From positions 1 to 56,396 of the forward strand of contig CAMNMC010000056.1 in assembly GCA_946544235.1 (NCBI GenBank): DNA of 56,396 nucleotides, read 5' to 3'. This document shows positions 1 through 9,057 of this stretch, one piece after another; within the stretch, counting starts at the first letter, position 1, and each line of letters opens with the position of its first letter. Origin of the DNA: an uncultured Lachnospiraceae bacterium (lineage in GTDB: Bacteria > Bacillota > Clostridia > Lachnospirales > Lachnospiraceae). The notes beneath the pieces were generated by a model that was not told where the DNA came from, did not search any database, and saw nothing but the letters and a program-made list of their open reading frames with translations. The position numbers and the translations under genes were made by a program.

Positions 1-1517
1 ATCTCGAGGCATATCTCCTTCATACTCTTGTTAGTGTTACGGAGAAGTTCTCTGGCCTTATCCATGCGGACATTGGTCAGATACTCGATAAAGGTACTGC
101 CGGTACGCTTCTTGAAAAGCTTACTGAAATAGTAAGGTGATATCTGAAGTTCCTTCGAAACATCATCAAGGATGAGATCCTTCGAATAATTCTGGGCGAT
201 ATATTCCTGGGCACTCTTGATGATATCGACCGTATTTTCCTCCTTGCTGGTAAGGATGTTATGGCAGACCGTTCCGATCTTGGTCGTAAACCACTCACGG
301 AGCTGGTCGTAGGTAGTCATGTTCATGATGGTATCAAGATATTCGCTTCTCATATTGAAGCGGTAGATCATACCGCCGCTCTCGAAGCCGATCCTCTCGG
401 CACGAAGGACAAATTCAAGCACCTTAAGCTTCACATCCATGACATTCTGGACATGCCTTTCCATCATCCAGTCAAAGAATGCAGCCGCATAGAAGGAAGC
501 ACGGCTCACGTTTCCTTCCTCGATATTCTTGAAGAGGGCGTTTTCGGTCTCAACCGGATAATCGTCCTCGTAGCTTACAAGAAGCGGAAGGTCGCTCACA
601 TGAACAACCGAGTCTGTTCTGTTAAAGGAAAGCGCACGCATGGCTTCATTATAGGACTGTGATAGATCCTCCAGCCTGTGCACGGTTCCGATACCGACTC
701 TGAACCAGGCCCCGAAGAGGCGTCTCAGCTCTCTGGTCATCTTACGTGCTTCGTTGATTATCTGAATTCTTGTTTCATATTCCTCATCCGGAAGAGGCAT
801 GGTTCGCGGAACAAATATAAGTATCATATTTCCCATCATCGCACCAACGCAGCAATTGAAGCTTGCCTTAACTGCATCCTTGATACGTGAATACTCCTTC
901 TGAAGGCGGACAGTGGTTCCGATCGTGTTTTCCATCTCACCCTTCGGTGCGATATCACCGAACTGAAGAGACATGATGAACCCGGAATCCTCCTCAATAC
1001 TGAGCAGCGTTCTGAAGTTCGCCAGCTCCTCCTCGCCGTGATTCTGATAGATCAGCGAATAGATGAAGCCGTTCTCGATGATAGGCGTTACGATCTCAAG
1101 CTTCTCTCTGTTGGAAAGCTCCTCGCTTCTCTTCTGCTTATTGAAATCAACCTTTCTCATTGCCTTCCTGAGGATGCTGACAATCACATCCTTGTCGATA
1201 GGCTTGTTGATATAATCCATAACACCGATATTGATGGCATCCTTGGCATAATCAAACTTGAGGTAAGCACTGACAACTATGAAGATGATCCCCTCGCTCG
1301 ATCTCCTTATCTCCTTCATGGCCTCGATACCATTGATGCCCGGCATCTGGATATCCATAAATACAATATCCGGTCTGAAATACTCAGCCTGCTCTATAAC
1401 GCGCCTGCCCGTATTTGCACTCTCGATCAGACACTCCCCCGGGAAGTTGTTTTCTATTATAAATTTCAGAGCGTTTATAACGATGCTCTCATCGTCTGCG
1501 ATCAAAATCTTATACAT
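1..1517 (-). CDS. YesN-type response regulator, AraC family (C-terminus cut by window edge)
   Basis: Reading the minus strand from an ATG at 1517 gives an open frame of about 505 codons that runs off the left edge. The N-terminus (MYKILIADDESIVINALKF) is a CheY-like receiver with the phospho-acceptor Asp in FMDIQMPGINGIEAM and the conserved Lys in YINKPIDKD. A long middle region follows. Near the edge comes an AraC-type double helix-turn-helix (AQEYIAQNYSKDLILDDVSK, SPYYFSKLFKKRTGSTFIEY). AGGA seven bases upstream of the ATG supports the start; the nearby ATG at 1530 is out of frame and stops at once. It lies 111 bases after the kinase gene on the same strand, so it is the likely output partner of that kinase, usually controlling sugar uptake or degradation genes in this family. 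Only the last residues are missing. Confidence 0.93.
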   Translation of the reverse strand, partial: MYKILIADDESIVINALKFIIENNFPGECLIESANTGRRVIEQAEYFRPDIVFMDIQMPGINGIEAMKEIRRSSEGIIFIVVSAYLKFDYAKDAINIGVMDYINKPIDKDVIVSILRKAMRKVDFNKQKRSEELSNREKLEIVTPIIENGFIYSLIYQNHGEEELANFRTLLSIEEDSGFIMSLQFGDIAPKGEMENTIGTTVRLQKEYSRIKDAVKASFNCCVGAMMGNMILIFVPRTMPLPDEEYETRIQIINEARKMTRELRRLFGAWFRVGIGTVHRLEDLSQSYNEAMRALSFNRTDSVVHVSDLPLLVSYEDDYPVETENALFKNIEEGNVSRASFYAAAFFDWMMERHVQNVMDVKLKVLEFVLRAERIGFESGGMIYRFNMRSEYLDTIMNMTTYDQLREWFTTKIGTVCHNILTSKEENTVDIIKSAQEYIAQNYSKDLILDDVSKELQISPYYFSKLFKKRTGSTFIEYLTNVRMDKARELLRNTNKSMKEICLE

Positions 1518-1628
1518 ATTTTGTCCTCATTAATAAATACAGTATCATTATTGTCCTATACGAATCACGACTGCGGTACCCTCAACACGACTGATGTTAA
1601 GCTGAACGATCATCCGGATCGATCAATC

Positions 1629-3104
1629 TCACGCTGTCGTATCCTTCGGAATATACAGTGCGATCTCCGCACCCATGTCCGGTCCGACACTGGTTATCTC
1701 GATCACGTTCTCGCGGTCATAGAAGGTTTTCAGCCTGGTTATTACGTTGTCCAGTCCGACGCCGTCCTTCTTATTGATATACTCCTCGTCCTTAAGCGTT
1801 CCTGTCATGATCTTGTCAATTATATCCTGCGGGATTCCGACACCGTTATCACTTACGGATATGACTATTCTGTCATCCTCGCCGGTTACGGAAACATCTA
1901 TCTTCTTCTCCCACTCCACATCATGGAGACCATGCTTTATGCAGTTCTCCACTACAGGCTGGAGTATCATACTCGGAACACTGACACTCAGGTATTGTTC
2001 ATCAATATTTTTATTGTAGTGGATCTCGCCGGCATAGCGCACGTTCAGGATGTAAATATAGTCATCAACGATCTGCAGCTCCTCCTGAATGGTTGATATG
2101 CCCTCATCACTCTTCACCTTGTACCTGAAGAAATCAGCCACCTTATGAATATAACGATAGGTCTGGTCGGCTTCCTCCATCATGGCGAGCTGAGCGCCTG
2201 CATTAAGTGTATTAAAGAGGAAATGCGGATTAATCTGCGCCTGCAGATATTTCAGCTGGGCGTCCTTAACGGATGCCTCCATACGGATCGACTTCTCGCG
2301 AAGAGCACTCTCAGCCTCCACGCTTACACGCACCTTCTCCATATAATCCTTCAGACTTATCACCATCTGGTTGAAGGAGCTGTTAACAATACCGATCTCA
2401 TTATAGTCATGCGTTTCCACAAGCTGAACGTCGAGATTTCCCTGTCCGACCTCCTTCGCTGTATCCACCAGCTTCTGAAGCGGCTTGGTCAGCCTTCTGA
2501 TAAGAAGCAGCAGTATACAGATATCAACTCCGCCCGTCAGGAAAAGAATGATTCCGCTGAGCCTCTCAGAGGTTCGCATCAGCCTGCTCATTTTACTGTT
2601 TGTGCCCGAGTTGTTATGAAACATCAGGTTGTTAAGGCTCAGCATGGAAGTCGTCAGATATTCGTACTGCCTCTCCGCCTGCTGTTGATACGACTGATAT
2701 TCAACTATCTCTCCGTTTTTTTTGGCAAGAACCGCCTTACTCACCGACTGAATATATCCGACGGAAATATTATAAATCGCATTTTCGCGGAGTTCGACCT
2801 CGGTCATCTCGCCTTCATGTTTGAATTTTTCAAGAAATTCTTTGTACTTCTCTTCATTTATATAATACTGATTGAGGACACTCTCATCCTTCATATTAAG
2901 GTATTCACGCATCCCCGAATGAATGGTATCCAGCCACTCACGCATCTCAGTAAGCTTTCTGTTTCCTTCATATGCACTGTCTACGCTGCTCACGACCTGT
3001 CTCATATTTCTGAAAATATAGAGGTTCATGAGGAAGAGCGATACGAAGGTCAGAAGAAAGATATAAATGATCTGGGTACGAAACTTACGTCTTTTAATCT
3101 TCAT
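1629..3104 (-). CDS. YesM/LytS-type sensor histidine kinase
   Basis: A 491-residue membrane kinase. One membrane segment lies near residues 12-31, followed by an extracytoplasmic helical domain to about 180, a second membrane segment (about 184-203) and a HAMP region. The PF06580-type kinase core has the phospho-acceptor His in QAQINPHFLFNTLN, an N-box in LQPVVENCIKHGL, and ATP-lid glycine boxes DNGVGIPQD and GVGLDNVITRL. It autophosphorylates and should pass the phosphate to the adjacent YesN-type regulator. Its start overlaps the end of the upstream binding-protein gene by 11 bases, which implies translational coupling and suggests that the binding protein presents ligand to the kinase ectodomain. 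The cognate sugar cannot be told from sequence. Confidence 0.93.
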   Translation of the reverse strand: MKIKRRKFRTQIIYIFLLTFVSLFLMNLYIFRNMRQVVSSVDSAYEGNRKLTEMREWLDTIHSGMREYLNMKDESVLNQYYINEEKYKEFLEKFKHEGEMTEVELRENAIYNISVGYIQSVSKAVLAKKNGEIVEYQSYQQQAERQYEYLTTSMLSLNNLMFHNNSGTNSKMSRLMRTSERLSGIILFLTGGVDICILLLLIRRLTKPLQKLVDTAKEVGQGNLDVQLVETHDYNEIGIVNSSFNQMVISLKDYMEKVRVSVEAESALREKSIRMEASVKDAQLKYLQAQINPHFLFNTLNAGAQLAMMEEADQTYRYIHKVADFFRYKVKSDEGISTIQEELQIVDDYIYILNVRYAGEIHYNKNIDEQYLSVSVPSMILQPVVENCIKHGLHDVEWEKKIDVSVTGEDDRIVISVSDNGVGIPQDIIDKIMTGTLKDEEYINKKDGVGLDNVITRLKTFYDRENVIEITSVGPDMGAEIALYIPKDTTA

Positions 3105-4125
3105 CCAGATACCTCTCTACATTGTCCTTCGTAACAACAGTGTCATCTACTATTATATGATCATTGCAGCTGCCTTTTTTATGATAATTCAGCAGGACAT
3201 CCACAGACATCATGCCCAGCTGCGCCGAATCAGCATCCACTATCGCAGCTATCTCTCCATCCCTGATAGCCCTGAGAAGCGGTTCGGAAATACCGTAGCC
3301 TATAAGCTGCGTTTTTTCGGCAAGATCATAATCCCTCGCCGCCTGATAAACAACCTTGGTATCATGCTCATTGACACAGATAAGGATGTCCGGCCTGGTT
3401 TCTGCATCCGACAGACTTTCCTTCACAAGTTCGGTGATCCTGAAGTTCGGCATGTCGCCTACATTTTTTATATCAAGTTCGGGACTGAGGTGATTTCCTT
3501 CATTTGCAAGGGTTTCACGGATTCCGTCGACAACCTGCAGATACCCATCCTGCTCCTCATTAATAAATACCATAACCTTTGGTGATCTTGTCCTGGTTAT
3601 ATTTATAATGGTACGTGCATATTCTCTTCCGAGATTATAATTTCCTATTTCAATAAACGACTTTCGGCTGCCCGGACAGTCCGTAAGTATTGTAATGGTC
3701 GGAACGCCGTTTTCCTCAGCCTCGTCAATACAGCTTCCGAGACTCTTCTCATCCGAAGCCTCAATGATGATCCCGTCCACGCCCATATCCTTCGCCATGC
3801 GAACGTAATCGTCATCACTGTAGGAAGCACTGGCACTGTTCTTCAGCTTTTCAACATAAACATCATGCTGTCTTCCGTAGCTTCTGGCCTCCTCGTAAAT
3901 ATGGTTTGCGGTATAGGAATCCTCCGACTTTCCGATAAATACAAAATGGTATTTATAGTTCTTATCGTCCTTCTTAACGCTGTTCAGCTGTGAACGGAGG
4001 TATAAGGATATGATAACAATAGCCGCAACAAAGAAAAGAAGAAGGACAACTATGTATAAGCCATATTTATCCAATCTTCTCTTTGGTCTTTCTGTTATCT
4101 CGTTTTTCTTTTCTTTATCTGACAT
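3094..4125 (-). CDS. Membrane-anchored periplasmic-binding-protein-like sugar sensor (RbsB/Peripla_BP_4 type)
   Basis: 343 residues. A basic N-terminus is followed by one membrane helix (about 22-43) and then a type I periplasmic-binding-protein fold: repeated beta-alpha stretches such as YHFVFIGKSEDSYTANHIYEEA, VDGIIIEASDEKSLGSCIDEA and VPTITILTDCPGSRKSFIEIG, with a C-terminal IVDADSAQLGMMSVDVLLNY typical of the RbsB group. There is no lipobox cysteine, so it appears to be held by its uncleaved helix outside the membrane. No ABC permease or ATPase gene adjoins it; instead it overlaps the YesM-type kinase gene. Its likely role is therefore a ligand-sensing subunit for that kinase, not transport. 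This is inference from context; the fold call itself is firm. Confidence 0.85.
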   Translation of the reverse strand: MSDKEKKNEITERPKRRLDKYGLYIVVLLLFFVAAIVIISLYLRSQLNSVKKDDKNYKYHFVFIGKSEDSYTANHIYEEARSYGRQHDVYVEKLKNSASASYSDDDYVRMAKDMGVDGIIIEASDEKSLGSCIDEAEENGVPTITILTDCPGSRKSFIEIGNYNLGREYARTIINITRTRSPKVMVFINEEQDGYLQVVDGIRETLANEGNHLSPELDIKNVGDMPNFRITELVKESLSDAETRPDILICVNEHDTKVVYQAARDYDLAEKTQLIGYGISEPLLRAIRDGEIAAIVDADSAQLGMMSVDVLLNYHKKGSCNDHIIVDDTVVTKDNVERYLDED

Positions 4126-4152
4126 TATTTTTATTCCACATCATATTAAATA

Positions 4153-5223
4153 TTAATAAATAACCTTATTCCTTCCGCCGGTCTTGCCGAGATAAAGCTT
4201 CTCGTCGGCTTCCTTGATTGCCTTCTCCATATCGCCGCCGAAATCATATTCCGTAAGTCCGAAGGTCATGGTAACCTTGATCTCGTTCTCCAGAGCCTTT
4301 ATGGTCATCTTCTGAACCTCTGATCTCAGCTTTTCAAGTATCATGAACGCATCATCACCGTTCACACCGGTAAATACGATAAGAAATTCCTCCCCGCCCC
4401 ATCTTGATACAAGAGTTTTCTCTCCGCATCCATTTTTCAAAGCAGCTGAAACAGCCTTAAGAACCTCATCACCGGCATCATGGCCGTAGGTATCGTTAAC
4501 CTTCTTGAAGAAATCAATATCAGCCATGCACACACTTATAGCGTCAAGGTATGAAGCCCTTTTAACGCTTTCCAGATAGGCTCTTGCATAGCGTCTGTTA
4601 CCGAGCCCCGTAAGCTGATCTGTATTTGCTTCCTTCATCAGCCTGTCGTTAAACTTCATCAGCTTGCTTTCTTCAACATTTTCCCTGTGACTGTAGATGT
4701 AGGCAAGTATGACTGCTGAAAGAAAAACCGCAGTTATATTTGAGCTCTGGATAAGCTTGCCTGAAACCTCACTGATCTTCACCTCAGGAAGTGTGCCGCT
4801 GTAGATAAATATCGCAGCTATCCTGACGCACAGAACTATAGCCGTCAGTATTATTTTAAAGCCAAGACTCCCGTGAGCGGCAAAGAAGCAGACCATGAGC
4901 ATCACTATAAAATAATTCTGCATGCCTGCGCTCCATCCGAAGCATGGGATCATTGACAAACTGAAGGTAAATGTAAAAAGAAGATACAGAACTATAGTCG
5001 CTCTGGTATTCAGAAAATATGTATTTGCAAAAAGGATTATCATTGCCAGAAAGATGAGCCCTATCCTGTAAGGAAACTTCTTTATTACCGGAATCCCTGC
5101 AAAAGCAAGGTCAAGAAGAAAAGCGAGCATGGTAACGATATATAATATCCTTACCGAAACCACTCCCCGCTTTGTCTCATTCTGAAATTCTATATCTCTG
5201 TTTATAAACTGTCGTAACCCCAT
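4153..5223 (-). CDS. Membrane diguanylate cyclase (GGEEF)
   Basis: 356 residues. Roughly six hydrophobic segments occupy about 25-185, followed by a GGDEF domain starting at TDQLTGLGNRRYARAYLE. The signature is GGEEF at 276-280, with the metal-binding Asp in CMADIDFFKKVNDTYGHDAGD, so the domain should make cyclic di-GMP from two GTP. The four residues at the usual inhibitory-site position before GGEEF are GEKT, not RxxD, so classic product inhibition is probably absent. The membrane part is a sensor of unknown ligand. The gene ends 27 bases before the binding-protein sensor gene and may be co-transcribed with that sensory unit. Confidence 0.92.
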   Translation of the reverse strand: MGLRQFINRDIEFQNETKRGVVSVRILYIVTMLAFLLDLAFAGIPVIKKFPYRIGLIFLAMIILFANTYFLNTRATIVLYLLFTFTFSLSMIPCFGWSAGMQNYFIVMLMVCFFAAHGSLGFKIILTAIVLCVRIAAIFIYSGTLPEVKISEVSGKLIQSSNITAVFLSAVILAYIYSHRENVEESKLMKFNDRLMKEANTDQLTGLGNRRYARAYLESVKRASYLDAISVCMADIDFFKKVNDTYGHDAGDEVLKAVSAALKNGCGEKTLVSRWGGEEFLIVFTGVNGDDAFMILEKLRSEVQKMTIKALENEIKVTMTFGLTEYDFGGDMEKAIKEADEKLYLGKTGGRNKVIY

Positions 5224-5293
5224 TTTACGAACCTTCTATTACTAAAGTTATATCCTGAAACCTTTGACCCGGCCAGCCGCCGCTCTCCGGCAG

Positions 5294-6961
5294 CTATACT
5301 CTAGCTGCCTTCATCAGAACCTTCATCTTATACATCCTCTTATCCGCTTCACGGATGACATCCTCTATATTACTCTTTCCCGGAATAAATACAGCATGTC
5401 CGTAAGCTATACTGAGCGGAATATTATTACCTGATGTCTTGTTGAAATCTTCGACCATAGCTTTGAAGGCGTCTCTCTTGTCATACAGTCTCGGATCGTT
5501 TTTCCCATAGTGCCCTAAAACAAAGAACTCGTCTCCGCCAATTCTGAAGCATTTATCATCGCCATCGAAGACAGCATTCATAAACTCAGCAACCTTAAGG
5601 ATGTATTTGTCACCCATATCATGTCCAATCTCATCATTCACGCGTTTCAGATAATTCATATCCAGCATGATACATGCAACCGGCTCCTCCGACATGCCTG
5701 CTCTTTCTATCTCGCGGTTGTAAGCCATACGGTTCATAAGCCCTGTGAGTCCGTCCTTATACGCCAGATCCTCCATGATCTCGGCATACTGACCACGTCG
5801 GCTCATCTCGGATATTGCATAGAACTCATAGCTTCCGAGAACTATGATGAACAGAAACATCGAATATTTATAATATGATGGTCTGTTATACTCATAAGGA
5901 AGTGCCACATAACGTATGATATCTATTACTCCCATTATTATCGAGAAGACCAGCACGGCAAAGAGTATCTTCATATGCTTTAGCTTAAGCATATGCCTCT
6001 TTATTCCATAACCAACAAGAGTTAAAACGATAATTACCGCCAGAGAAAGCAGCACATGTGAAACGATCAGCAGCTGGTGATAATCCAGTCCTCCCGACAG
6101 AACAGAGAAGATTGAGAAGCCTATCTTGGCTGCCGTAAGCGCCGCAAAAACATCAACTATATGGAATCTCCTGCAATCCGTAACGGCTGTTACAAGCATT
6201 ATTCCGGAAATTCCCAGAAGATCCAGCGCCATATATTCCATAAAATGCACCGCTACCGGTGCTCTGATGATCATCGGGAAAATATCGGTTTCACAGGCAA
6301 CCCACAGAGATGAAACCATGGCAAAGGTACCAACACTTATGATCTCGCCTCTCTTCTCCTTAAAGTATCTTCCCACAAAACCTATTGTCAGGAGTATTAT
6401 ACCGAAAACAAAAACTATCAGACAAAGCAGGAAATCAGGTGCAGAATCCTGCATCTTCTCCACGAGGAACTGATTTCCGTTATCAAGACAGATATCCTTG
6501 ATAAAGCCCGGCTCCTTAGGGTAAATGTTATTAAGTACTATCCTCAGCACTCCATCCTTATTCATTATAGGTATATTTACGGAATGAGGACAGACTCCAT
6601 ATGCTTTACCAAATATCTTCGGTGCATCCGGATGAAAATCATAGATAAGCTCATCATCCAAGTAAATCGAGAAGTAAACATTCTTACTATGGAAGCAGAT
6701 CATACGATCATTGACCTCTTCCATATTACCACGCTTATGTATGACAACCTCTTTCCCCTTACTGAGGTTATCAAAATCGACAGCTGTCCCGTCCTCATAA
6801 AACCAATTATCGCTGTAATCCTCTGTCTGATCCTCCTTATCGAGGCTGTTCATATGAAACATCGTATCGAGAATCAGATAAAGAAGGGTCACGGTGATTA
6901 TCGCACAGAAATAAAAGCGTCTGTCGGCCCATATTTTTCTGTTTTCGTCCCTATTATCCAT
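5294..6961 (-). CDS. 7TM receptor-type diguanylate cyclase with extracytoplasmic domain
   Basis: 555 residues. One membrane helix (about 16-34) is followed by a roughly 140-residue extracytoplasmic domain rich in beta strands (NVYFSIYLDDELIYDF and GVLRIVLNNIYP resemble the jelly-roll ectodomains of 7TM-DISM receptors). About seven membrane helices span 178-390, and a GGDEF domain carries GGDEF at 475-479 and MLDMNYLKRVNDEIGHDMGD. It should synthesise cyclic di-GMP in response to an external ligand, possibly a carbohydrate. The RxxD inhibitory position reads DGDD, so it lacks the usual I-site. GGAGATAAAAT before the ATG is a good ribosome binding site. Seventy bases separate it from the next cyclase gene on the same strand. 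Confidence 0.9.
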   Translation of the reverse strand: MDNRDENRKIWADRRFYFCAIITVTLLYLILDTMFHMNSLDKEDQTEDYSDNWFYEDGTAVDFDNLSKGKEVVIHKRGNMEEVNDRMICFHSKNVYFSIYLDDELIYDFHPDAPKIFGKAYGVCPHSVNIPIMNKDGVLRIVLNNIYPKEPGFIKDICLDNGNQFLVEKMQDSAPDFLLCLIVFVFGIILLTIGFVGRYFKEKRGEIISVGTFAMVSSLWVACETDIFPMIIRAPVAVHFMEYMALDLLGISGIMLVTAVTDCRRFHIVDVFAALTAAKIGFSIFSVLSGGLDYHQLLIVSHVLLSLAVIIVLTLVGYGIKRHMLKLKHMKILFAVLVFSIIMGVIDIIRYVALPYEYNRPSYYKYSMFLFIIVLGSYEFYAISEMSRRGQYAEIMEDLAYKDGLTGLMNRMAYNREIERAGMSEEPVACIMLDMNYLKRVNDEIGHDMGDKYILKVAEFMNAVFDGDDKCFRIGGDEFFVLGHYGKNDPRLYDKRDAFKAMVEDFNKTSGNNIPLSIAYGHAVFIPGKSNIEDVIREADKRMYKMKVLMKAARV

Positions 6962-7084
6962 ATTTTATCTCCAAAAACACTATATACCCTTCTTTTTTGC
7001 ATACTCTCCCACAATAAATGAGTACACAGAATAATTGTATCACTCTTACCCCTCAATCGCAACTCACTGTTTCTTTTTTGAGGA

Positions 7085-7154
7085 ATATACGGCGCCTATG
7101 GTGCAGGTTCTTGATGTGATGACGCGACAAGAACAGAGCATGTCTTGTTATATT
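7085..7154. repeat. Degenerate copy of the dispersed structured repeat seen at 54.6-54.8 kb
   Basis: This stretch begins ATATACGGCGCCTATGGTGC, continues GGTTCTTGATGT and ends CTTGTTATATT. It follows, in the same order, the 74-bp unit found twice at 54.7-54.8 kb (ATATACGGCGCCTACGGCGC, GGTTCTTGATGT, CTTGTTATT). The central hairpin has decayed (TTCTTGATG / CGACAAGAAC). It sits in the intergenic space in front of the SulP gene. The 6962-7280 gap otherwise holds only the SulP promoter and leader. Confidence 0.7.
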
Positions 7155-7165
7155 ATAAGTATTTC

Positions 7166-7194
7166 TTGCATTTCCCGGACAACGTGCTTATAAT
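7166..7194 (+). promoter_or_regulatory. Sigma-70-type promoter of the SulP gene
   Basis: TTGCAT (7166-7171) and TATAAT (7189-7194) are separated by exactly 17 bases. The predicted start near 7201 leaves a leader of about 80 bases before the ATG at 7281. Confidence 0.75.
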
Positions 7195-7280
7195 GTGTGA
7201 CATTGTGACTTAATCGGAGCAAGCCTCTTACATGCTCCGAACATATGGATCATGTGGAAAACAGAAGGGAGAATCATCAT

Positions 7281-8936
7281 ATGAACAGAGATAAGCTGAA
7301 GCCGATGCTTTTCAGCAATCTGAAGAACTACAGTAAAAAGAAATGCGTAACGGATATTATTTCCGGAATTATCGTAGCGATCATCGCACTGCCGCTTTCG
7401 ATAGCACTTGCACTTGCATCCGGAGTAGGTCCTGAGCAGGGTCTCTATACCGCCATCATCGCAGGCTTTATCATAGCCTTCCTCGGCGGAAGCCGTGTAC
7501 AGATAGCAGGTCCGACCGCTGCCTTCGCAACCATCGTTGCAGGCATCGTTGCCAAAAAGGGTATGAGCGGACTGGCTCTCGCTACCATTCTTGCAGGTAT
7601 TATCCTTATTGTAATGGGATTTCTGAGACTCGGTTCTCTGATCAAATTCATTCCTTATACCATAACCACCGGTTTCACAGCCGGTATCGCAGTAACCATC
7701 GTTATCGGACAGATCAAGGACTTTATGGGACTCTCCTTCCCTGCCGGAACCAAGACTATTGAAACCATGGACAAGGTGAAGGCCATCGGTGAAAATATAT
7801 CCGGTGTCAACTGGGAAGCCATTCTGGTCGGCGTTGTCTGTCTGGCAGTTCTTATCATCTGGCCGTATATTACCGAGAAGATTCCGGGATCACTTATAGC
7901 CGTATTTGTCGGAATAGGTATGGTAGAACTTCTTAATATGAAGGTTAATACCATCGGTGATCTCTATTCAATTAGCAACAAGCTTCCGGCCTTCAGCGCT
8001 CCTGACATAAGTCTTTCAGGCATCAAGGGCTCGCTGTCGGACGCATTTACCATCGCCATACTTGCAGCTATCGAATCCCTTCTTTCGTGCGTGGTTGCTG
8101 ACGGTATGATCAACTCACATCACCGTTCAAACATGGAGCTTATCGCACAGGGTGCCGGAAATATCGGTTCCGCTCTCTTCGGAGGAATCCCTGCAACAGG
8201 CGCCATCGCAAGAACCGCTGCAAACATCAAGAACGGCGGACGTACTCCTATAGCCGGTATCACACACTCGATTGTTCTCGTTCTGGTGCTTGTGCTTCTC
8301 ATGCCATATGCTGCACTTATACCTATGCCGACGATCGCAGCCATTCTTTTCATGGTTGCCTACAATATGTGCCAGTGGAGAACCTTCGTACACCTCTGCA
8401 AGACCGCACCTAAAAGTGATATTCTCGTACTTGTTGTAACCTTCGTACTGACGGTTGTATTTGACCTTGTTGTAGCTATTGAGGTTGGTATGCTCATGGC
8501 TGTAGTTCTCTTCATGAAGAGGATGAGCGACGAATCAAACGTATCAGGCTGGAAATATTATGATCCGGACGAGGATCCTGACGGACCTGAGCTTAAGGTT
8601 ATCCCTAAGCATGTCCGTGTATATGAAATCTCAGGCCCTATGTTCTTCGGTGATGCAGACAGTCTTGCAACCATTAACTTCAAGGATTTCACCAGAGCCA
8701 TCATCATCAGAATGCGTGGTGTTCCGGCTCTTGATGCTTCAGCCATGCATGCCATGGAACAGCTCCAGGAGAGATGTGAAAAGAGCGGAATACAGCTCAT
8801 CTTCTCTCACGTTAACGAGCAGCCTTTCCATACAATGGAGAAGAGCGGCTTTGTAGAAAAAGTAGGTCGTGACAACTTCCGTCCGCATATCGATGACGCT
8901 ATCGAATGGGCTGCCAGGCTCGGCCAGGAGGCCTAA
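7281..8936 (+). CDS. SulP/SLC26 family anion permease with STAS domain
   Basis: 551 residues from the ATG at 7281, chosen because GAAGGGAGA lies just upstream; an in-frame ATG at 7245 has no ribosome binding site. The membrane domain starts with the SulP signature region (DIISGIIVAIIALPLSIALALASGVGPEQGLYTAIIAG), continues with FLGGSRVQIAGPTAAFATI and has about 10-14 helices. The C-terminal cytoplasmic STAS domain runs from about HVRVYEISGPMFFGDADSL to the end, including MRGVPALDASAMHAMEQL. Family members move sulfate, bicarbonate or dicarboxylates with protons or sodium; the substrate here is not decidable. The gene has its own promoter and appears monocistronic. Confidence 0.93.
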   Translation: MNRDKLKPMLFSNLKNYSKKKCVTDIISGIIVAIIALPLSIALALASGVGPEQGLYTAIIAGFIIAFLGGSRVQIAGPTAAFATIVAGIVAKKGMSGLALATILAGIILIVMGFLRLGSLIKFIPYTITTGFTAGIAVTIVIGQIKDFMGLSFPAGTKTIETMDKVKAIGENISGVNWEAILVGVVCLAVLIIWPYITEKIPGSLIAVFVGIGMVELLNMKVNTIGDLYSISNKLPAFSAPDISLSGIKGSLSDAFTIAILAAIESLLSCVVADGMINSHHRSNMELIAQGAGNIGSALFGGIPATGAIARTAANIKNGGRTPIAGITHSIVLVLVLVLLMPYAALIPMPTIAAILFMVAYNMCQWRTFVHLCKTAPKSDILVLVVTFVLTVVFDLVVAIEVGMLMAVVLFMKRMSDESNVSGWKYYDPDEDPDGPELKVIPKHVRVYEISGPMFFGDADSLATINFKDFTRAIIIRMRGVPALDASAMHAMEQLQERCEKSGIQLIFSHVNEQPFHTMEKSGFVEKVGRDNFRPHIDDAIEWAARLGQEA

Positions 8937-8975
8937 AAATTAATCTAAAAATACCTCCAAAAAAGATAAAGACTG

Positions 8976-9005
8976 TTGCCCCTCAATGGGGTACTGTGGT
9001 ATAAT
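8976..9005 (+). promoter_or_regulatory. Extended -10 promoter of the 100-residue orphan gene
   Basis: TTGCCC (8976-8981), an 18-base spacer and TATAAT (9000-9005) preceded by TGG, which makes an extended -10. Transcription should start near 9012, about 45 bases before the ATG. Confidence 0.7.
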
Positions 9006-9057
9006 ATCTTCAGTTGAAAAATTCTTCAATCTTTTAACATAAGGAGGTATTTGTACT

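Noticed and set aside
1038-2096. A 352-codon plus-strand open frame
   Set aside because: It lies antisense across the junction of the receiver gene and the YesM-type kinase gene, both of which have clear domains on the minus strand; its product has no family features.
2145-3134. A 329-codon plus-strand open frame
   Set aside because: Antisense shadow of the YesM-type kinase; no ribosome binding site or domain.
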